Below, piece by piece: positions 20,301-33,764 of a stretch of DNA of 64,000 nucleotides. The stretch spans positions 887,736 through 951,735 of the forward strand of contig VXAY01007011.1 in assembly GCA_013399855.1 (NCBI GenBank). The letters run 5' to 3'. The notes below the pieces were generated by a model. It ran no database searches. It had not been told where the DNA came from and saw only the letters and a program-made list of their open reading frames with translations. The translations under genes and the position numbers were made by a program. This stretch comes from Oxyruncus cristatus. Its lineage: Eukaryota; Chordata; Aves; Passeriformes; Cotingidae. Positions within the stretch are counted from its first letter, which is position 1. Each line of letters starts with the position of its first letter.

Positions 20301-23300
20301 TGTTACGGGCTGATATCCAGCTCAATTGAAAGGTAAACATGCCCTTCCCAATTCACATACCTTTCTATTATTGTATCCTAGCAAACTTTAACCAACAGTT
20401 AAAGTTGCTAAATGATATTCTGAAGGTGCAATTACCCAATGGTTGACTGTTCTTGGTAAAAGTAAGTTTATTTCCCGTTCTAAAACTTTTTTTAAAACAG
20501 TTGTTGGCACTAGCTCTTGCTGTTGCAACAAAGAAATGGCATTTGTGAAAGGAGAACATAGGTTTGTTGCTTCTTAGTTCAATGCAAAAGGAGTGACATT
20601 TGTTGCAAAGGTAATTCACTGTTACTGAAATAACACTGTCACTGAAACAGTATTTTAATTTGAGCTTTATTGCAAGTATTCTTTCTGACTGTAAAATGAA
20701 GGTCAAAGATTAAGGAAGCGTATAACTTATTACTGAAGTTCCACACTACAGATAAGAGTTGCATAGTTATCTTACTCATCCAGAACGAGTGCATTCCAAG
20801 GCCAGCTATACTTGCCTTCATCTTCTGAATGATGAAAAGATGGATTCTTTGGCATTTCAATGTTGGCAGATTGTTCAATGCATGCAGAAGATTTGGGAGC
20901 TGGGGGGAACAAGAAGTGGAGAAGAACTGAAGTATTTGCTGTAGTATTTGCTTCTGGAAATTTTCATTTTCTCAAGGAAAAATTGTTTTGTTGCCATATT
21001 TAGTACATTTAAGTAAGCTAGTAATAACTTTGGATATGCATACTGGATTTTTCATGCAGTTATTCCTTCATCCAGTACTGTAGACAGAGTTGGACTGCAC
21101 CTAAGTTGCTTATGCATGTTGTGTCCTATCAACATCTCTCTCTTCAGAGACTGAAAGTAAAAAATAAGCATATGAAAAATAGTTGAGAATGAAACACTGG
21201 CAGTCCTACTTCATCAGTGCAGAATTAAGAACTCTGGGAATGACAGCATGGTGCATAGATCTTTGTTATTGATTCCCTTTGGAGGTTGGTTATTTATATA
21301 TTTTAAGAGTGGGTCAGAAAAGAGGGCTTTTAAAGATAGCTATACCAGTAGTGCTTTAAGGTTTCAAATTATTTTGGTGGGGGTTTTTTTTCAATGCCAT
21401 AATAGTGAGGGAAAGACTCCGGAGACTAGCTTGCAGGTTAAATATAGAAGACATAGTGGGTTATTCTGAAACTTTGTTATACAGAGGCAGGATTCTGCAA
21501 GTGTGATGGTCTCTCAAAGATGTATGTTGTGTTGACTTGATGAAAGTATTTGATGTTTGCCTAAGCTTGAATCTTATGTGTGTGCCAAGAACTTGATTTT
21601 TATCAAGTAAGATCTGAAACCTGTGCCTATGCTGGGCATGGCTCTATGAGGGCATGGCAGAACTCCTTCACTGAAATTACTGTTTTGAGCAATGCCAGCC
21701 TACTCATGAGTTTGGTAGCACAGCTATTTTTGGGAGCTAAGCTGTCCTCTGTGAGGCTGCTTTCATCTGTGGCTATAGGGATGAAATAAAGAAACACTGG
21801 AACTGCTTCGTTCACCACACATCTTCCGGTTTCTGCAGTCTCCAGCTCTGTGTATTATTATTACTATGCAGAAGTCATCTTTGCTTAAACCCCAGTTCAT
21901 CTCCACAAGTGTCCCACCCACAGCTTTAAGCGAAGCAGGACTCTTTGGGGGCAGCTGGGGGGTCTTGAAACTAGAAGCTCTGTTGTAAGGCATATGACAG
22001 AGGAAGGAGAGTCTGGCAGGAGAGTATCAAATTTAACTTCTACAGGCATGCTGGCATTTTATTTCGTTTTGGCAGTCTTGAATGTAGCAGCCTTGCAGTT
22101 TGCTTTAGCATAGGTTTTTTGTGGGTAATTATTAGACTAATAAGTTTCCAAACAGGCACTGTTTCTGTTCTTATCCACATACTCCCTCCTAAAACAATGT
22201 CTCTTGTTTTCTTCTCTTGTAATACAAGTACCTTGTACATGCTTGCTCTTTACCATTGTGTTCTGTGGACTGATGCTTCTTCCTTCGGCACTTTTCAGAG
22301 AGCCGTAGGGGCAGCACTGCCTCTTTTGCTTGAGACAGCTGTTTGAACCTGTTTCAGTGATGGGAAAAGTAAAGGCAAGGGCTTCATTAGTTTTGTAGTG
22401 GCATTGTAGTCTTACCATATTTTCTCCTCATTTCTGCAAGTCCTCCAAATAAGTCTCGTAAAGTTGCTTTTGTGTTTTAATGCTTCTTTAAGTGAGGAGG
22501 GAAGTACTATAGATAATGACAGTACTAGAAAAGGAAGCGTTGCTCTGCTATGCAGTTTTACAAAAGAAGGCATTTGGCTGTTCAGGTAGCACTTATTTGC
22601 CACTGTTGAGTTATCCTTTCACAGTGCTTGTGGTGTTGTTCTTGGTAGAAAATGATGAAGGTTTGGAGATGCTCTTTGCAGGCAACAAAGTGCAATTGTG
22701 AATGAACAGATTTGCACAGCCCTGCTGTACTGGAAATGTTTCTGCACAAGGGGCGACTGCTCTGCTATATAATACGAGGTGGCTTGATTCATCATCTGTT
22801 TTTAACGTGGTGCATACTACATTGTACAGAATACTTGATGAAGTGTGTCTATATGTTGCTTGTATAAAGATAAAAATACGAACCCCACTTTGTAACCCTA
22901 AATACTAATACTGCTTTTTGAGTCAAGGTTCTTAAGCAAATTGCGTAAGTGGAGCTATTTGATTTAAGTACATGTCCATAGTCAAACTAGTGGTATAGCA
23001 AAGTGAGCAGTGAAACTGCCTGGGTCTTGAGGATGTGGAAATTTACACCAAATTTAGGTTAGCAAGGTCCGTGGCATATTAGTTTTTTAATGTATACAAT
23101 TTCCCTTTTGTGACCATTTTACATGCTTAAGATGCTGTTCTTCACAAAGTAATGTAATACAGGTGGTTTGATAACTAGGCATACCAACCCTATATTGACT
23201 GGTTTTGATTTTTATATTGTAGTGCTTCAGAACCTTTTTTTTTACTATTATTTTTTGTAATTACTTCCAACATAATTCTTGAGTTCTAATTCTGACAATC

Positions 23301-25558
23301 AGCTTTCATTTTTGCTTTTTATGTATCAGCATTAAATATTAAATTTTTTTGTTTGTTTGAAGGTGCAGAAAGCTTACTGCTGCTTCAGCTTTGGTCATAT
23401 ATCATAGTTCTAAATTTATTTTCAGTTTGTAAGATGACTCCACCTTTTGATAGCTTGTGTTGACTGAAGTAGACTAAAGTTCATTTGCCAGTGGAAGAAA
23501 CTGAGGAGTTCAGCATGGTTCTCCAGTGACAGTATTGGTCTACTATGCATGGAAAAAAATATATATACTAAAAGTAGTGTTTTAACTGTATATACTAGTT
23601 ATAAAAAGGTCAGGCATTGATCAGACTACAGGCAACTCAGGTATGTGTGTGACAGACATGCTGGATGAAAATTTTTACTTCAGTATAGATTTTTCTTGGC
23701 TGTTGATCAGCAGGCACAAAAACTAGTTAATACTAAACAGCTGGCAGAATGGAGAAGCAAAACTACTTTTGCTTTGCTGTTTGTTAATTATTTATTACTA
23801 CTCTGTGACTTGGGGTAGGTTTTTTGCATTAAGATTGGCACTGGCTGCTTCCTCAGCTAGTTATCGAGGCTCCCTGCCATTTCAAGTTTATTTTTCTTCC
23901 ACAAAGCCTGGGAAAAAAGATGAACCTTGTTCTGAAGGTCACTATGTCCAGCTGTCTTTCTGAGCAATGGGATCGAATAATTTCAGAACTATTGACCCTT
24001 CATATATAATACTGTGCCACTGGCTGCCCTCATCTAAAAGCAAGGGTTGACAGAATACTGAGGGGATTTCAGCAGTTGTGGAAATGAATGAGGAGGATGT
24101 CCTGTTAAGGTAGCTGAATGCAATGGACTCTTGTATTGGCAGGTTCCACTCAAATTTTCTTTAAGCAAAAATTCATCCACAAACAAACTTCTTTCCTTAT
24201 TTGAAGACAGCAGAGTTTTATAGAACTGTCTTGTTCTTACAGTAAGACATCAAGTACGTTTTAGCACTAATTGTGACAGACTTTGATACAGAAGGCTGTC
24301 TTCTGGGAGAGCTTGAATCCAGTAATCAGCATCTGTCTCTTGGTCTCATGTTTGTGTACACATCTATGTCACCAGTTTAATAAAGGCATACTTGTAGAGT
24401 GGAATCTTTGAAAAGGAGAAAATGGTCACTGACAGATGCAGATGTGGTATTTAGTTTCTTTTTTTCTATTTGTCTGAAGACAAACTTAATGCATGCTTTC
24501 CCAAGAAATATCTGAACTATAGTTGTGTTCTAGAAGTGTTGTTTTTAGCACAAGTCATCCTACAAATTGAAGGCCAGCTCTAAAGTCTTGCTTATTACAG
24601 CCAAAAATATCTTTTGGAACACCCTGTATTTTAAGATGGTATCTTCCCAGTTGTTTTCTGCAGAATTTTTTCATGTGCTTATACTTAAAATTGAAAGTTG
24701 TTCTTCAGAAACTCTGTTTTCAGTTTGTACTCTGCCAGTAGGACTGACATAGTCAAATCAAACTATTCAGAATAGTACATTTGTCTTGCAGCTTTGGTTA
24801 GTTAGATGCAGGATATCAATTCAACAAATCATGTGTGTTTTGTGCAAAACCACAATAAAAAAATCTCTAAAAAGAATTCTTTGTGAATGATGGCTCCTGA
24901 ACTATGACAAATAGGGCATTAAGAATATATTCAGAGATCAGATTAGATCAGAATATTCTTCTCAGACTTGAATGATGATTTCTATGAAGTGAAATCTTTC
25001 ATATTTGGAAGACTTCACAGGCAATACTTATTATGTGTACAAAAATTGTTAAATGCAGTTAGTGTCAGTGTAAACTGTTGCTGTAGATCAGAAGTGGTAT
25101 GTGTTTAATTACTTGGGCATGTGCTTTTTTCTGTTGCTTTTGCTGGAGAACTCAGTCTCCTTCCTAATAGTCCTGATGGTGCATGGAGTGACGTGTAAGG
25201 GCAATAAAACGAAAGATGCTGTATTCCCTTGGGTATTGCTTTCCTAATAAGAGGTAAGTTAGGTTGTTAAATTGAGATATGTTTTGAATATTTTTGTTTC
25301 AATTTCCCAAACTTCTTCCCTCTTATTTCTCTGAAAGTAAGAGAACCTATCACTAAAACTGGCGGTTTTCTTCATCACAGGAATTTCTTCCTTGCCTCTC
25401 AGCACCCCAGGTTCCTTAAAAAAGGTTGGGGTTTCTTTTACTCAGAGAGGATGATGGTGAGAGACTTAAGGTGATTGCCTTTGAATGTGTAGAAGGATGG
25501 TAAAAAATGGTTCTCCACGTTGTTTGGGATGTGACAGGATGTTATGATTTTGAGTTGC
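17332..25558. other. intron 1 segment without recognised genes
   Basis: AT-rich sequence. It contains the first copy of a 25-base exact repeat (18325-18349), whose partner is at 26648. No open frame resembles a known protein; none of the frames (such as those near 18454, 20368 or 22137 on the minus strand) shows domains or splice-bounded exon structure. Confidence 0.5.
18325..18349 (+). repeat. 25-base exact repeat, copy A
   Basis: Identical over all 25 bases to 26648-26672, in the same orientation. It starts ACTTATCAGCTGACTTGACA and ends TATAA. Flanking bases differ on both sides. It contains the E-box CAGCTG. See findings. Confidence 0.95.
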
Positions 25559-25800
25559 AGGAGAGAGAATTCAGTTTAGAGATTAGTGGACACTAGAAGA
25601 AAAGAATCTTTTCCAGGAAAAAGGATGAATAAGGATGTGAAATAAATTTCCTAGGAAGATTGTGGAATTGTCATCATTAGAAATTTTTTGCAAGACACAT
25701 TAGACAAAGCTTTACCTGAAGTGGTTCATAGATATCTGGTCTTTTCTTGAAGAAGGGTGACTTCCAAAGGTGGTTCCAGTACCACTGGTCAGGAATATAT
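25559..25800 (+). mobile_element. very old CR1-like LINE 3' relic
   Basis: Recognisable diverged phrases of the older CR1 type follow in order: GAGAGAATTCAGTTTAGAGATTAGT, CCTAGGAAGATTGTGGAATTGTC, ATTAGAAATTTTTTGCAAGA (ATCATTAGAAATTTTT part), CACATTAGACAAAGCTT, and a blurred TGGTTCATAGATATCTGGTC. This pattern is the one shared among turtle, crocodile and bird CR1 subfamilies. Heavily mutated, no ORF. Confidence 0.65.
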
Positions 25801-26297
25801 CTATGAAATACTAGAAGGATTTTAGCTGAAACTGTTACTTTTCTTGTCTTTATTAATAGTCAACACAACTCAGGGTTGGGAGGAGGAGTGTACTGTATAT
25901 TGAGTAGAACATAATTGTGTCACTTATTTAATGTATTTTAACTATTACTATGTAGAGTTGATAATGGAAAGGGCTTTTGAACTTTCAAAAACAGGGGTGC
26001 TATGAGTGACTCACATGAAAGAGCTTTCAAGTGAACCTATAATCCAGAGTTTAGGGTAATCATAGTAGACTATTAATGTGTGAAGGAATCAATCTAAGTA
26101 TTCACTGATGTCTTAGGAAAGGTAATTATGAAATATGAAATAAAAAAATTGAGAAGGTGACTAAATTGATTAGATGATACTTTCCAGTCCTACTGCATAC
26201 AAGAAAAATCTCATTATAAAGCATGATATTTTTCTGCGTTCTTACTAATCAGCTAGTTGTAAATGTATTTTCTTGTTAGCAGGCAAAATCACTCTCC

Positions 26298-26335
26298 AGT
26301 AAACTAGTTTACTCTAGTAAACATAAAGTTTGCTT
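26298..26335. promoter_or_regulatory. 16-bp perfect palindrome plus forkhead-like half sites
   Basis: AGTAAACTAGTTTACT (26298-26313) is its own reverse complement. AGTAAACATAAA follows at 26316 and TTTGCTTACT at about 26329. This places GTAAAC or its complement three times, and a related TGCTTAC, within about 40 bases. GTAAACA is the forkhead (FOX) core. Regulatory function is inference only. Confidence 0.35.
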
Positions 26336-26647
26336 ACTGCCTACTAGGGCAATTCATCAGTTCATCTCTTGCAAAGCCTGTGGTCTTTTTGAAACAAATG
26401 GTACTGTACTCTTGGGCATAATATTTTCAGATGTCACCTATGATACGTATCTTGTAGAAGGGAAGAGTTGGCCCCCTTGAAGAATAATGGCAGATGAGAA
26501 CAGCTTGGTGATGCCCACAGCTTCTTTGATGTTTGAAGGTAGACTGGACCAAGTAATCAGGAGTGGTGTTTAACTCCCGCCTGCCTGATTTCTGAGACAG
26601 CGTATGCATAGTTTGTAGGAAGCCTTGGAGCTGTAGTATGTACACTT

Positions 26648-26672
26648 ACTTATCAGCTGACTTGACATATAA
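26648..26672 (+). repeat. 25-base exact repeat, copy B
   Basis: Identical to 18325-18349. The bases immediately outside differ (T versus A on the left, C versus A on the right). See findings. Confidence 0.95.
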
Positions 26673-27496
26673 CATGGAAAGAGCTACTGCCTGCAGCCAT
26701 CTTCTGCCACTGGAGAAAGTTATATGGTCACCTTATTAGAAATTGTGTGGTCCAGTGTCTTAAATATATTGAACTAAAATCAAAGGTAGGATATGAAACT
26801 TGCAAAACTTCCAAAGGGTTTCCATGTGATACACTGAGGTCTAAATAGGTAAATTTCTAAATTACATTATGTATTATGACTTTCCAGTGAGTTTCAGTAG
26901 CATTGTCAAGGGGTATATTAGCAATTAATGGTGTGTGAAAATATGTTTGGTTTGGCCTACATAAAATAAATGCTTATGGAATCCATTCTTACTGTGTGCA
27001 TTACTGAACATCTGAATTTTAATGAACCAGTACTTAGGATTATTTTAACGTGTCTAAGCAGGTTTATCTGTCCAGTGTTAGCTTCGGAATTAGAATGAGT
27101 AATGAATACCTCAACTTAACAAGGTAACTTATAGATGAAGACAGGTGATGAAAGCACTGGCAAACAAATGGTGGGACCAATCCTGAAGTGACTGGTAGGA
27201 CAATAGACTGCTCCACAGTGGCAAGTGGAAGGTAGCTTGCTTCTCTCAAGCTATTGAAGTACATCTGGGACAAGTGGTCAGGGTTTTTATGGAAATAACC
27301 TCTTAGGCGTGGGAGCAATTTGACACTGAGAGAGCACTTACGGATCTTGCAGCATAGCTGTAGTTACTATGCCTAATTTGAATGTTCAAACAGGTGATTT
27401 AGATAGGTAACAATCACCTGACTGGATCTGATGTTTTGCAGATCTATGAGATCTCGTTTGTCTGCTTTAGCTAGGTGTTCTCGCTCAACTGTTCAG

Positions 27497-27516
27497 CTAT
27501 CAACTGCTGTTGATAG
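27497..27516. repeat. short inverted repeat, 8-bp stem
   Basis: CTATCAAC, loop TGCT, GTTGATAG. A perfect short hairpin in intronic sequence; this length can occur by chance in 64 kb. Confidence 0.6.
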
Positions 27517-30084
27517 TCTCTTCAGCACTTAATAAGCAAACAGCTAACCTGCTCTATTGATTAGAATTAACTTGTAAGTTGTTTACCAACATGTGGCATC
27601 CTGCTCTCCTGCTGCTCTCATCTTTGGGACTGCAGCTGTGGTGGCTCATTAAAAAGGGGAGAGATGAGGATGAATGCATGCCAGACTCTATGTGTGTGCT
27701 TCTATTACTTTGAGTCTGTAATGGAAATTTATATTATGAAAAAAAATAATGTTAAAGGAACTATATGGGAACTGTAAAGCTTTCATAATTGAATGTTAAA
27801 AATCTGTGGGATAGGAATGGATCATAACTGCCTGGTATCATATTCCCACTCTGTGCTAACAAACTAATTGTGCTTCTGCCTAAGGAGGGAAAAGGGCTAG
27901 CTGTAGATGTATGTTCACATATATTTGTCCCCCCGCCCCACTTCACCACGTGTCTATTAAATATACTGCTTTTAAGGCCTTCTCTTCACTGTATGAGAAC
28001 TCTTTTTGAGTTTCTTTTTAGGCCTACTTTGGTTCCTGACACTGGGACTTTGCAACTAATTTTGTCTTTGTCCTGTTTTGTTGTGAGGTTTTTTCCTTTT
28101 TTTTTTTTTTTTATATTGAAGTCTGATGTACTGTGGCAAAGAGAAATTAAAGGTAAATAATGTTACCTGTTTTCTGTTTTCAATATAGCAGTGTGATTGA
28201 TTGTAGGCTTTATTGAAGCATTATGTAGAAATAGGAACATACTGCTGTGTGTGATGCTAGACAAATCAATTAGGTCTTGGTGTTATCATGACTTATTTCA
28301 GCTGGGTCTTTCCAGAAAGTTCATAATTTTTTCTAACAAATGTAATTGAAATCGGTACTACAATTACCACTTGGGTATATTTGGGATTTAGCAAATGGAA
28401 TGGATAGTGCCATAGTTCTACAGCCATCTTTCTTCTGCTTCAGGTGACTGATAAACATTTTTTGAATCTTTAATATTAGCTGACAATGATTTGTATCACA
28501 AAGATCAGAAAATAATGTAACATACAGATTAAAGATCAAACACTCAGTTTGTTTCTAAATTCATAGTTATGCTTACATTAAGTTTGTGTGTGCTTACGAA
28601 GAATATAGTTTATATTTTTTTCTATTTTCTATTTTCTACTTGAAAATATTTTACTGTGTTCAATGTTCTTTGAATCTAGGGGTATTTAGTCATAGATCGA
28701 AAAAATGAATCTATTTGTAAATATTAGGTATACTTGAAAAAATTTACCTATTAAGTAGATTAAGCCCCCCCCCCTTATTTATAATATGGCAGTATGATCA
28801 ACCCAAAATTATGTAGTAGTCTTTATTCTAGGGAGGTGTTTTAAGGTGTATAACTTAAGACTAGATAAAAACTTCCTCTGTTAAAGAAGCCTAGGTATCT
28901 CAGTGCCTTTGAACCAGTGGGTAGTTTCTTCATATATTCTACTTTTTTTTGGTAATGCAAGAGTAAATAACCATCATAGCTCTGACTGGCATGTGACTTA
29001 GAGCACTTTCTTCAGTGTACACTTCAAGTCTTCTTTATTTAGTCTACTTTGTTGATTATTTTTTCTTACACTAATTTATGTTAAATTTAGTCCCTGTTTT
29101 AGATGTGTAATTGCTAAAATTAATTGGAAAGTCTGCTCCTTCTGTGTCATTTCATAATGATGGAATTATGTCTTGCTATTTGCACAGTGGTTTGCTTTTG
29201 GTGACCTGCCAGAAGCCTGCTGGGATTTAGACATTTACAGAGGAAGAAGGATTTGTAAAATGTCTGCTGTAGACTCACGGAAAGGTATACAGGAAATACC
29301 ATTATAGATAACATACAGTGTATTTGTAGAAATGTTTATAGATGATACTGTGTTTTTGAGAGTTTGACTGAAAGGGTGTAAAGCCTACCTTTGAGCATGA
29401 AGGAAAACTAATTTGGGGCTATTTTATTTGATGACTATCTGTAGACCCTGACACCTGGTTGTGGAGTCCTGTCCTGAGCTGATCAGTTATACATAGTCAG
29501 GAGACTGGAGGATGTTAAAGCAAGTCTAGTTAAAGATCAGAAAGCGTTAAAGCAATTTTGTGGACCACTTGTAATATTTGTAAACTGAGCATGTTTTAAG
29601 GCTGCTTTTCAGACAGCAGGAGCCCAAATCCAGGGATTCTTCTGAATACTGTAATTACTAAAATCTGCACTTGGATAGTTGCTTACAGGGGAAAGCAAAT
29701 GTTTTCCTTATTACATTCAACAGAGATATGAACAATTCCCATCAAAGTAAGAATTACTCCAAATTATTCTTTTGGGTGTGTCAGTCATTCTACAAAGTAA
29801 GTCAAGAGTGGCCTGTTTTGGCACAGATTCTTATTTCTGAAATATAGCCTTGTTATCAAAATTGATTTCCTCCCTCCTTGTGGTACAAGGAATTATGTTA
29901 CATCATACTTAACAGAAATGCAACAGAAATTATAATCTAACTTACAAAGACTATTTTTACCTTACATATTACAAAAATTATTTTCCTTTATATATTTGAT
30001 CAGTTCTTTTTTAACTTGTCAACCTGCCTTTTCCTCCTAACACATATACTCGGAAAGAACCATTTTTCCGAAGAAGGTGTTTTC

Positions 30085-30190
30085 TCTTAGTTGTTAGGGG
30101 GTTTTGTAGGGTTTTGTTTTCTTTTGCTGGGGATTTTTTTATGTGAGGTGTTGGGTTTGTGGTGGGTTTTTTGTTTGTTTGTTTTTATTA
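30085..30190 (+). repeat. G/T-rich low-complexity tract
   Basis: Almost only G and T on the + strand (for example GGTTTTGTAGGGTTTTGTTTT and GGTGGGTTTTTTGTTTGTTT). Similar tracts occur at 17045-17165, about 38005-38042 and 42603-42850, all with G/T on the transcribed-sense strand. Confidence 0.8.
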
Positions 30191-32442
30191 AGCAAAGACA
30201 GTAACTTTTGGCCTATTGAGAGGAATAATGGTAATTGCTCTATATTTTTAATAGAATTATTTGTAAAGAGATTAGACAAAGTATTATCAGTTAAGGGAGG
30301 GTCTACATGGATTATAGTAATTTTCAGAGTTCGTTTAATACAAATATTGGAAATGCATTTTTCTGTGTAAGCAGATGTTTGCCTCCATGAAACAGTTTCC
30401 TTTTGCATTAAGATCGTGTCTAACTGAGAATGGCAAAATCCAAACAAATGCAATGATGGCTTTCTAATGATTCGTAAGTATGCAATTTAAATAGGAAGTA
30501 TGATGTATTTTGTTATTTAAACCCATTCATACCATTTAGAGCTAGGATTATGTGCCCTGCCCTCTTCCTTGACAGCTGCCTGGAGATACAATTGAAGATA
30601 ATTTTTGAGAGCTTTGTTGATTGTTCAGACAGTAAGGCATTCTCTGTAAGTTGCACTTACTCTTTCAGTTTTGTTAACAAGAAAGACCGGTTGCAAGATA
30701 TAAGAAACATAACGTTTGAAAGATTTGCAGGAGCCAGAGTAAAAAAGGCAGTTGTGGTAATATTGCTAACAATTTAAAAGTTGAAGCCTTTTTTAAATAG
30801 GGATTGACAGCATTTCCTTTTTTTTTTTTTTTCCTTATGAGATTAAGAGAAAACATCTAGACAAATTAGAATCTATTCTTTCCCCCTGTCTTTGATAAAT
30901 GATACCCTTTGGCTGACTTGAACTAAGTGAACAAAAATGTTAATGTGCTTTTGTAAATAGTACTTTTGACTTCTAGCTTAATTGTGGAAAGAAACTTTTG
31001 CTGATTTTCAAAAAGATGGTACTACCTTAACCGGGCACACTGTCCCCTGTTGACTAAATGAATATAGATACCAGAACTGATTACTTGATGAAGAAATACA
31101 ATGACTATTGAGAGTTAGAATACCATTTTCTACTTTGGTTCCAGAAGTTATGCTGCCAAGGCACTGGAGCAAACTAGACAATTTTGCTGTGGGTCCAATG
31201 ACATGTTTTTCTCTTGGGTCTAGAACTCTAGTATTTTCAGACACTTGTGTTTAACAAGTGGATCCTTGTAAGGGGGGAAGTAGTGAAGCTGCTTTTTAAA
31301 TTGTCTATAAAATCCTTTTAAAATAACCTCATCTCCTCTCCGTGAAAATGCCACAGAGAACCCTCAGATATAATATCTGCCCTCAACACCCACCCTCTTA
31401 TCCTCCTCCCACAGTATCTCCAATATAAAAGATAACTATAGGCGACAGCTGCTGATTTAGTAGAGTACTAATTTCTTTGTCACCTCTGCCTTTTGATTTT
31501 TATTAGAACAAACAAGCTTTTAGATATTCTTTATTTCTTCGTACTTTGTCAAAATCGGGTGGAAGGTTTGTCCTGGTCTTTTGGAAGTTATGGAAAGAAG
31601 CTGGAAGAGGAAAAGTAGATGGACAGGATGATGGTGTATACTCTGGTCCTTAGAAAATTTAAGATGCAAGTAAAATGAACTTTGTTTCAGTTCTTCTTCA
31701 CTTTCCTTGTGTGGTAGAATGGCCACCAGAGGATTTTGAGTGGTTTTTGTACACATGTGTATACTGTATCAGATATTTTAAAGTGAGGTGAAAATACACA
31801 AATGAAATTTACTTTAAAGTGTAACTGATGTGCTTTTTATCTTTCCCTTACTTTCTCTCTGTTTAAACCTTTTAATCAGGGGCAGATAAATAGTTGAAAC
31901 TTAAATTTTTTTTAAAAAACTTGGAGCCGAGATAGCATACTCCCTCAATTTAGGCCTGTGATCCCAGCCTGAGTGGAAAGAGAATGTGCACAAAATCCTA
32001 GAAGTGCAGACCACACAGAATGAAGTGTAATACAAGTGAAAGAGTGATACTGCTTTGAATAGACTCTAGTTTTCTCTTATGAAAACAACATCCCAAATGC
32101 AACAGTTTTGGGTTTTCATCATGTCTTTTTCCTAAAATCGTGTGGGGTTTTTTCACTACCGAAGTAATTACTGAGATACTTTGAGGCTATTGGTTAAATC
32201 TCACCAGTAAGCCATATATAATAGTTTATATCTGCCATTTTCTCATAAATACCTGTGTATACTTTTGGATGTTGTTTTTTATATATTCTAAATTATTATA
32301 AAATGCGTGTGAGAACTTTGTCCACCTTTCTTGGCCAAAGCGTTCTGTGGCAGTTGCAAAGGCTGGATCCGCAACCAGAGAGAGTAACTATTGCAGCTGA
32401 TTGGCACAGAAAGTTTCTTTGGAATTTATATTCTTACCTGTT

Positions 32443-32470
32443 TTTGTTTGTTTGTTTGTTTGTTTGTTTG
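32443..32470 (+). repeat. (TTTG)7 microsatellite
   Basis: Seven perfect TTTG units followed by TTTTT. Simple tetranucleotide repeat, likely length-polymorphic. Confidence 0.95.
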
Positions 32471-33764
32471 TTTTTCTCGTATAGTGATACAAAGTTGTAC
32501 AGAGACAGGCAGTGTTTTGTCTTCAGCTTGTGCTTTCATGTGTGTTTGACTGAGACATGCCTCTCAACTGCCACATTTTCGGTTTGAGAACTCTCTCAAC
32601 TTGCATGTTTAACTTTGCATGTAGTTAAAATTTGATTTAAATGTTAGTTAACCCATATAGATTTTTTTCTTCTTGTTTATCACTGCTGCTCAGGTTTGGT
32701 GGTATTGAGCTTTGTAGAGGACAGAGGAATTGGCAAGTTTGTTTTCAGCAAATACATCTTCCTAACTTGGCCTGAACAGGATGCTTGTACATATTTTTAG
32801 TATAATTGACTGTCTTTCTGATGATTTCAAATATGTAAACTCCTGGTTGTAATGTATTAATGAGATTTTTTTTTTTTACTTGAAAGAAATGATCTCTTAA
32901 GTCATGGTACTATTTACTATATTATAACAGCAAAAATAAACTGTTATATCTTTCTCATAATAAAATTGATTTATATGAGATTAGTGTACAAGTGGACTCG
33001 GGTCCACAGAGATATTCAGATACCTAACTTCCTGATAGAATCAGTAGTATTTCAGAGAGGCACCGTAAGTACATTTTTGAACCTGGCCACAAGGACTTTT
33101 AATGCTTTTTAGGCCTAATGATAAGTCTTCTTTAAAGTGGTCACTGAGTGAACTGTTCTTTGAAGTGATTGCTTTATTCTTTAGAAGTGTAAGTTTCTTT
33201 TGCAAGAGATATTGAAGTAATACTACGCAACACAGAGAATGCCAGTGAAAGTAACCATATTTCAAAATTCTTATGTGGATATATACGAGCAAAGTTTTCT
33301 TAGCTTGCTTGCAAAGGTGCTGTACAGTTCTGTTCTTTAAGGGTAACTTGACTTTGCTTTAGGAGCTGTGAGAGACTGTTTCTGTTTTGGTATAAAGCCA
33401 TGGTTTGCATATTAGATTAAGCTGCCTGCTGACAGTAATTATTCTAATTGAGAATGTAATTAAAAAAAAAAAACAACAAACCAACAACCCAAACCTGCTC
33501 GTCCTAATTTATTTAACCTTTTTTTAAAAAGAACATCAGTGTGTGTGAGACCAAGATGGAGGGGTAAATACGTTCAAGTACACAGCAAATTATATTTGGA
33601 TATAGGGAAGGAGAGCGTGGTAGTGGATTCATTTTGCTATTCTGCCTTGTTGGACAACACTTCCAAAGGTGGTCTTTACCTCTGGCAAAGAGGATAGTGA
33701 TGGACTTTTAGGTTATTGACAGTGGGCTTGATTTTAGTGTGTTTATTGCATGGTTTCTTTTGAG

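Larger units (their letters stand above)
25801..33764. other. intron 1 segment without recognised genes
   Basis: AT-rich, with poly-C (28765-28774), T16 (about 28097-28112), a G/T-rich stretch (30085-30190), a (TTTG)7 microsatellite and a palindrome-rich block at 26298-26335. Open frames are short and unconvincing. Confidence 0.5.

Noticed and set aside
31945..31970. Phrase GCCTGTGATCCCAGCCTGAG resembling a primate Alu
   Set aside because: Only a short coincidental match. No other Alu segment is present and the context is avian.
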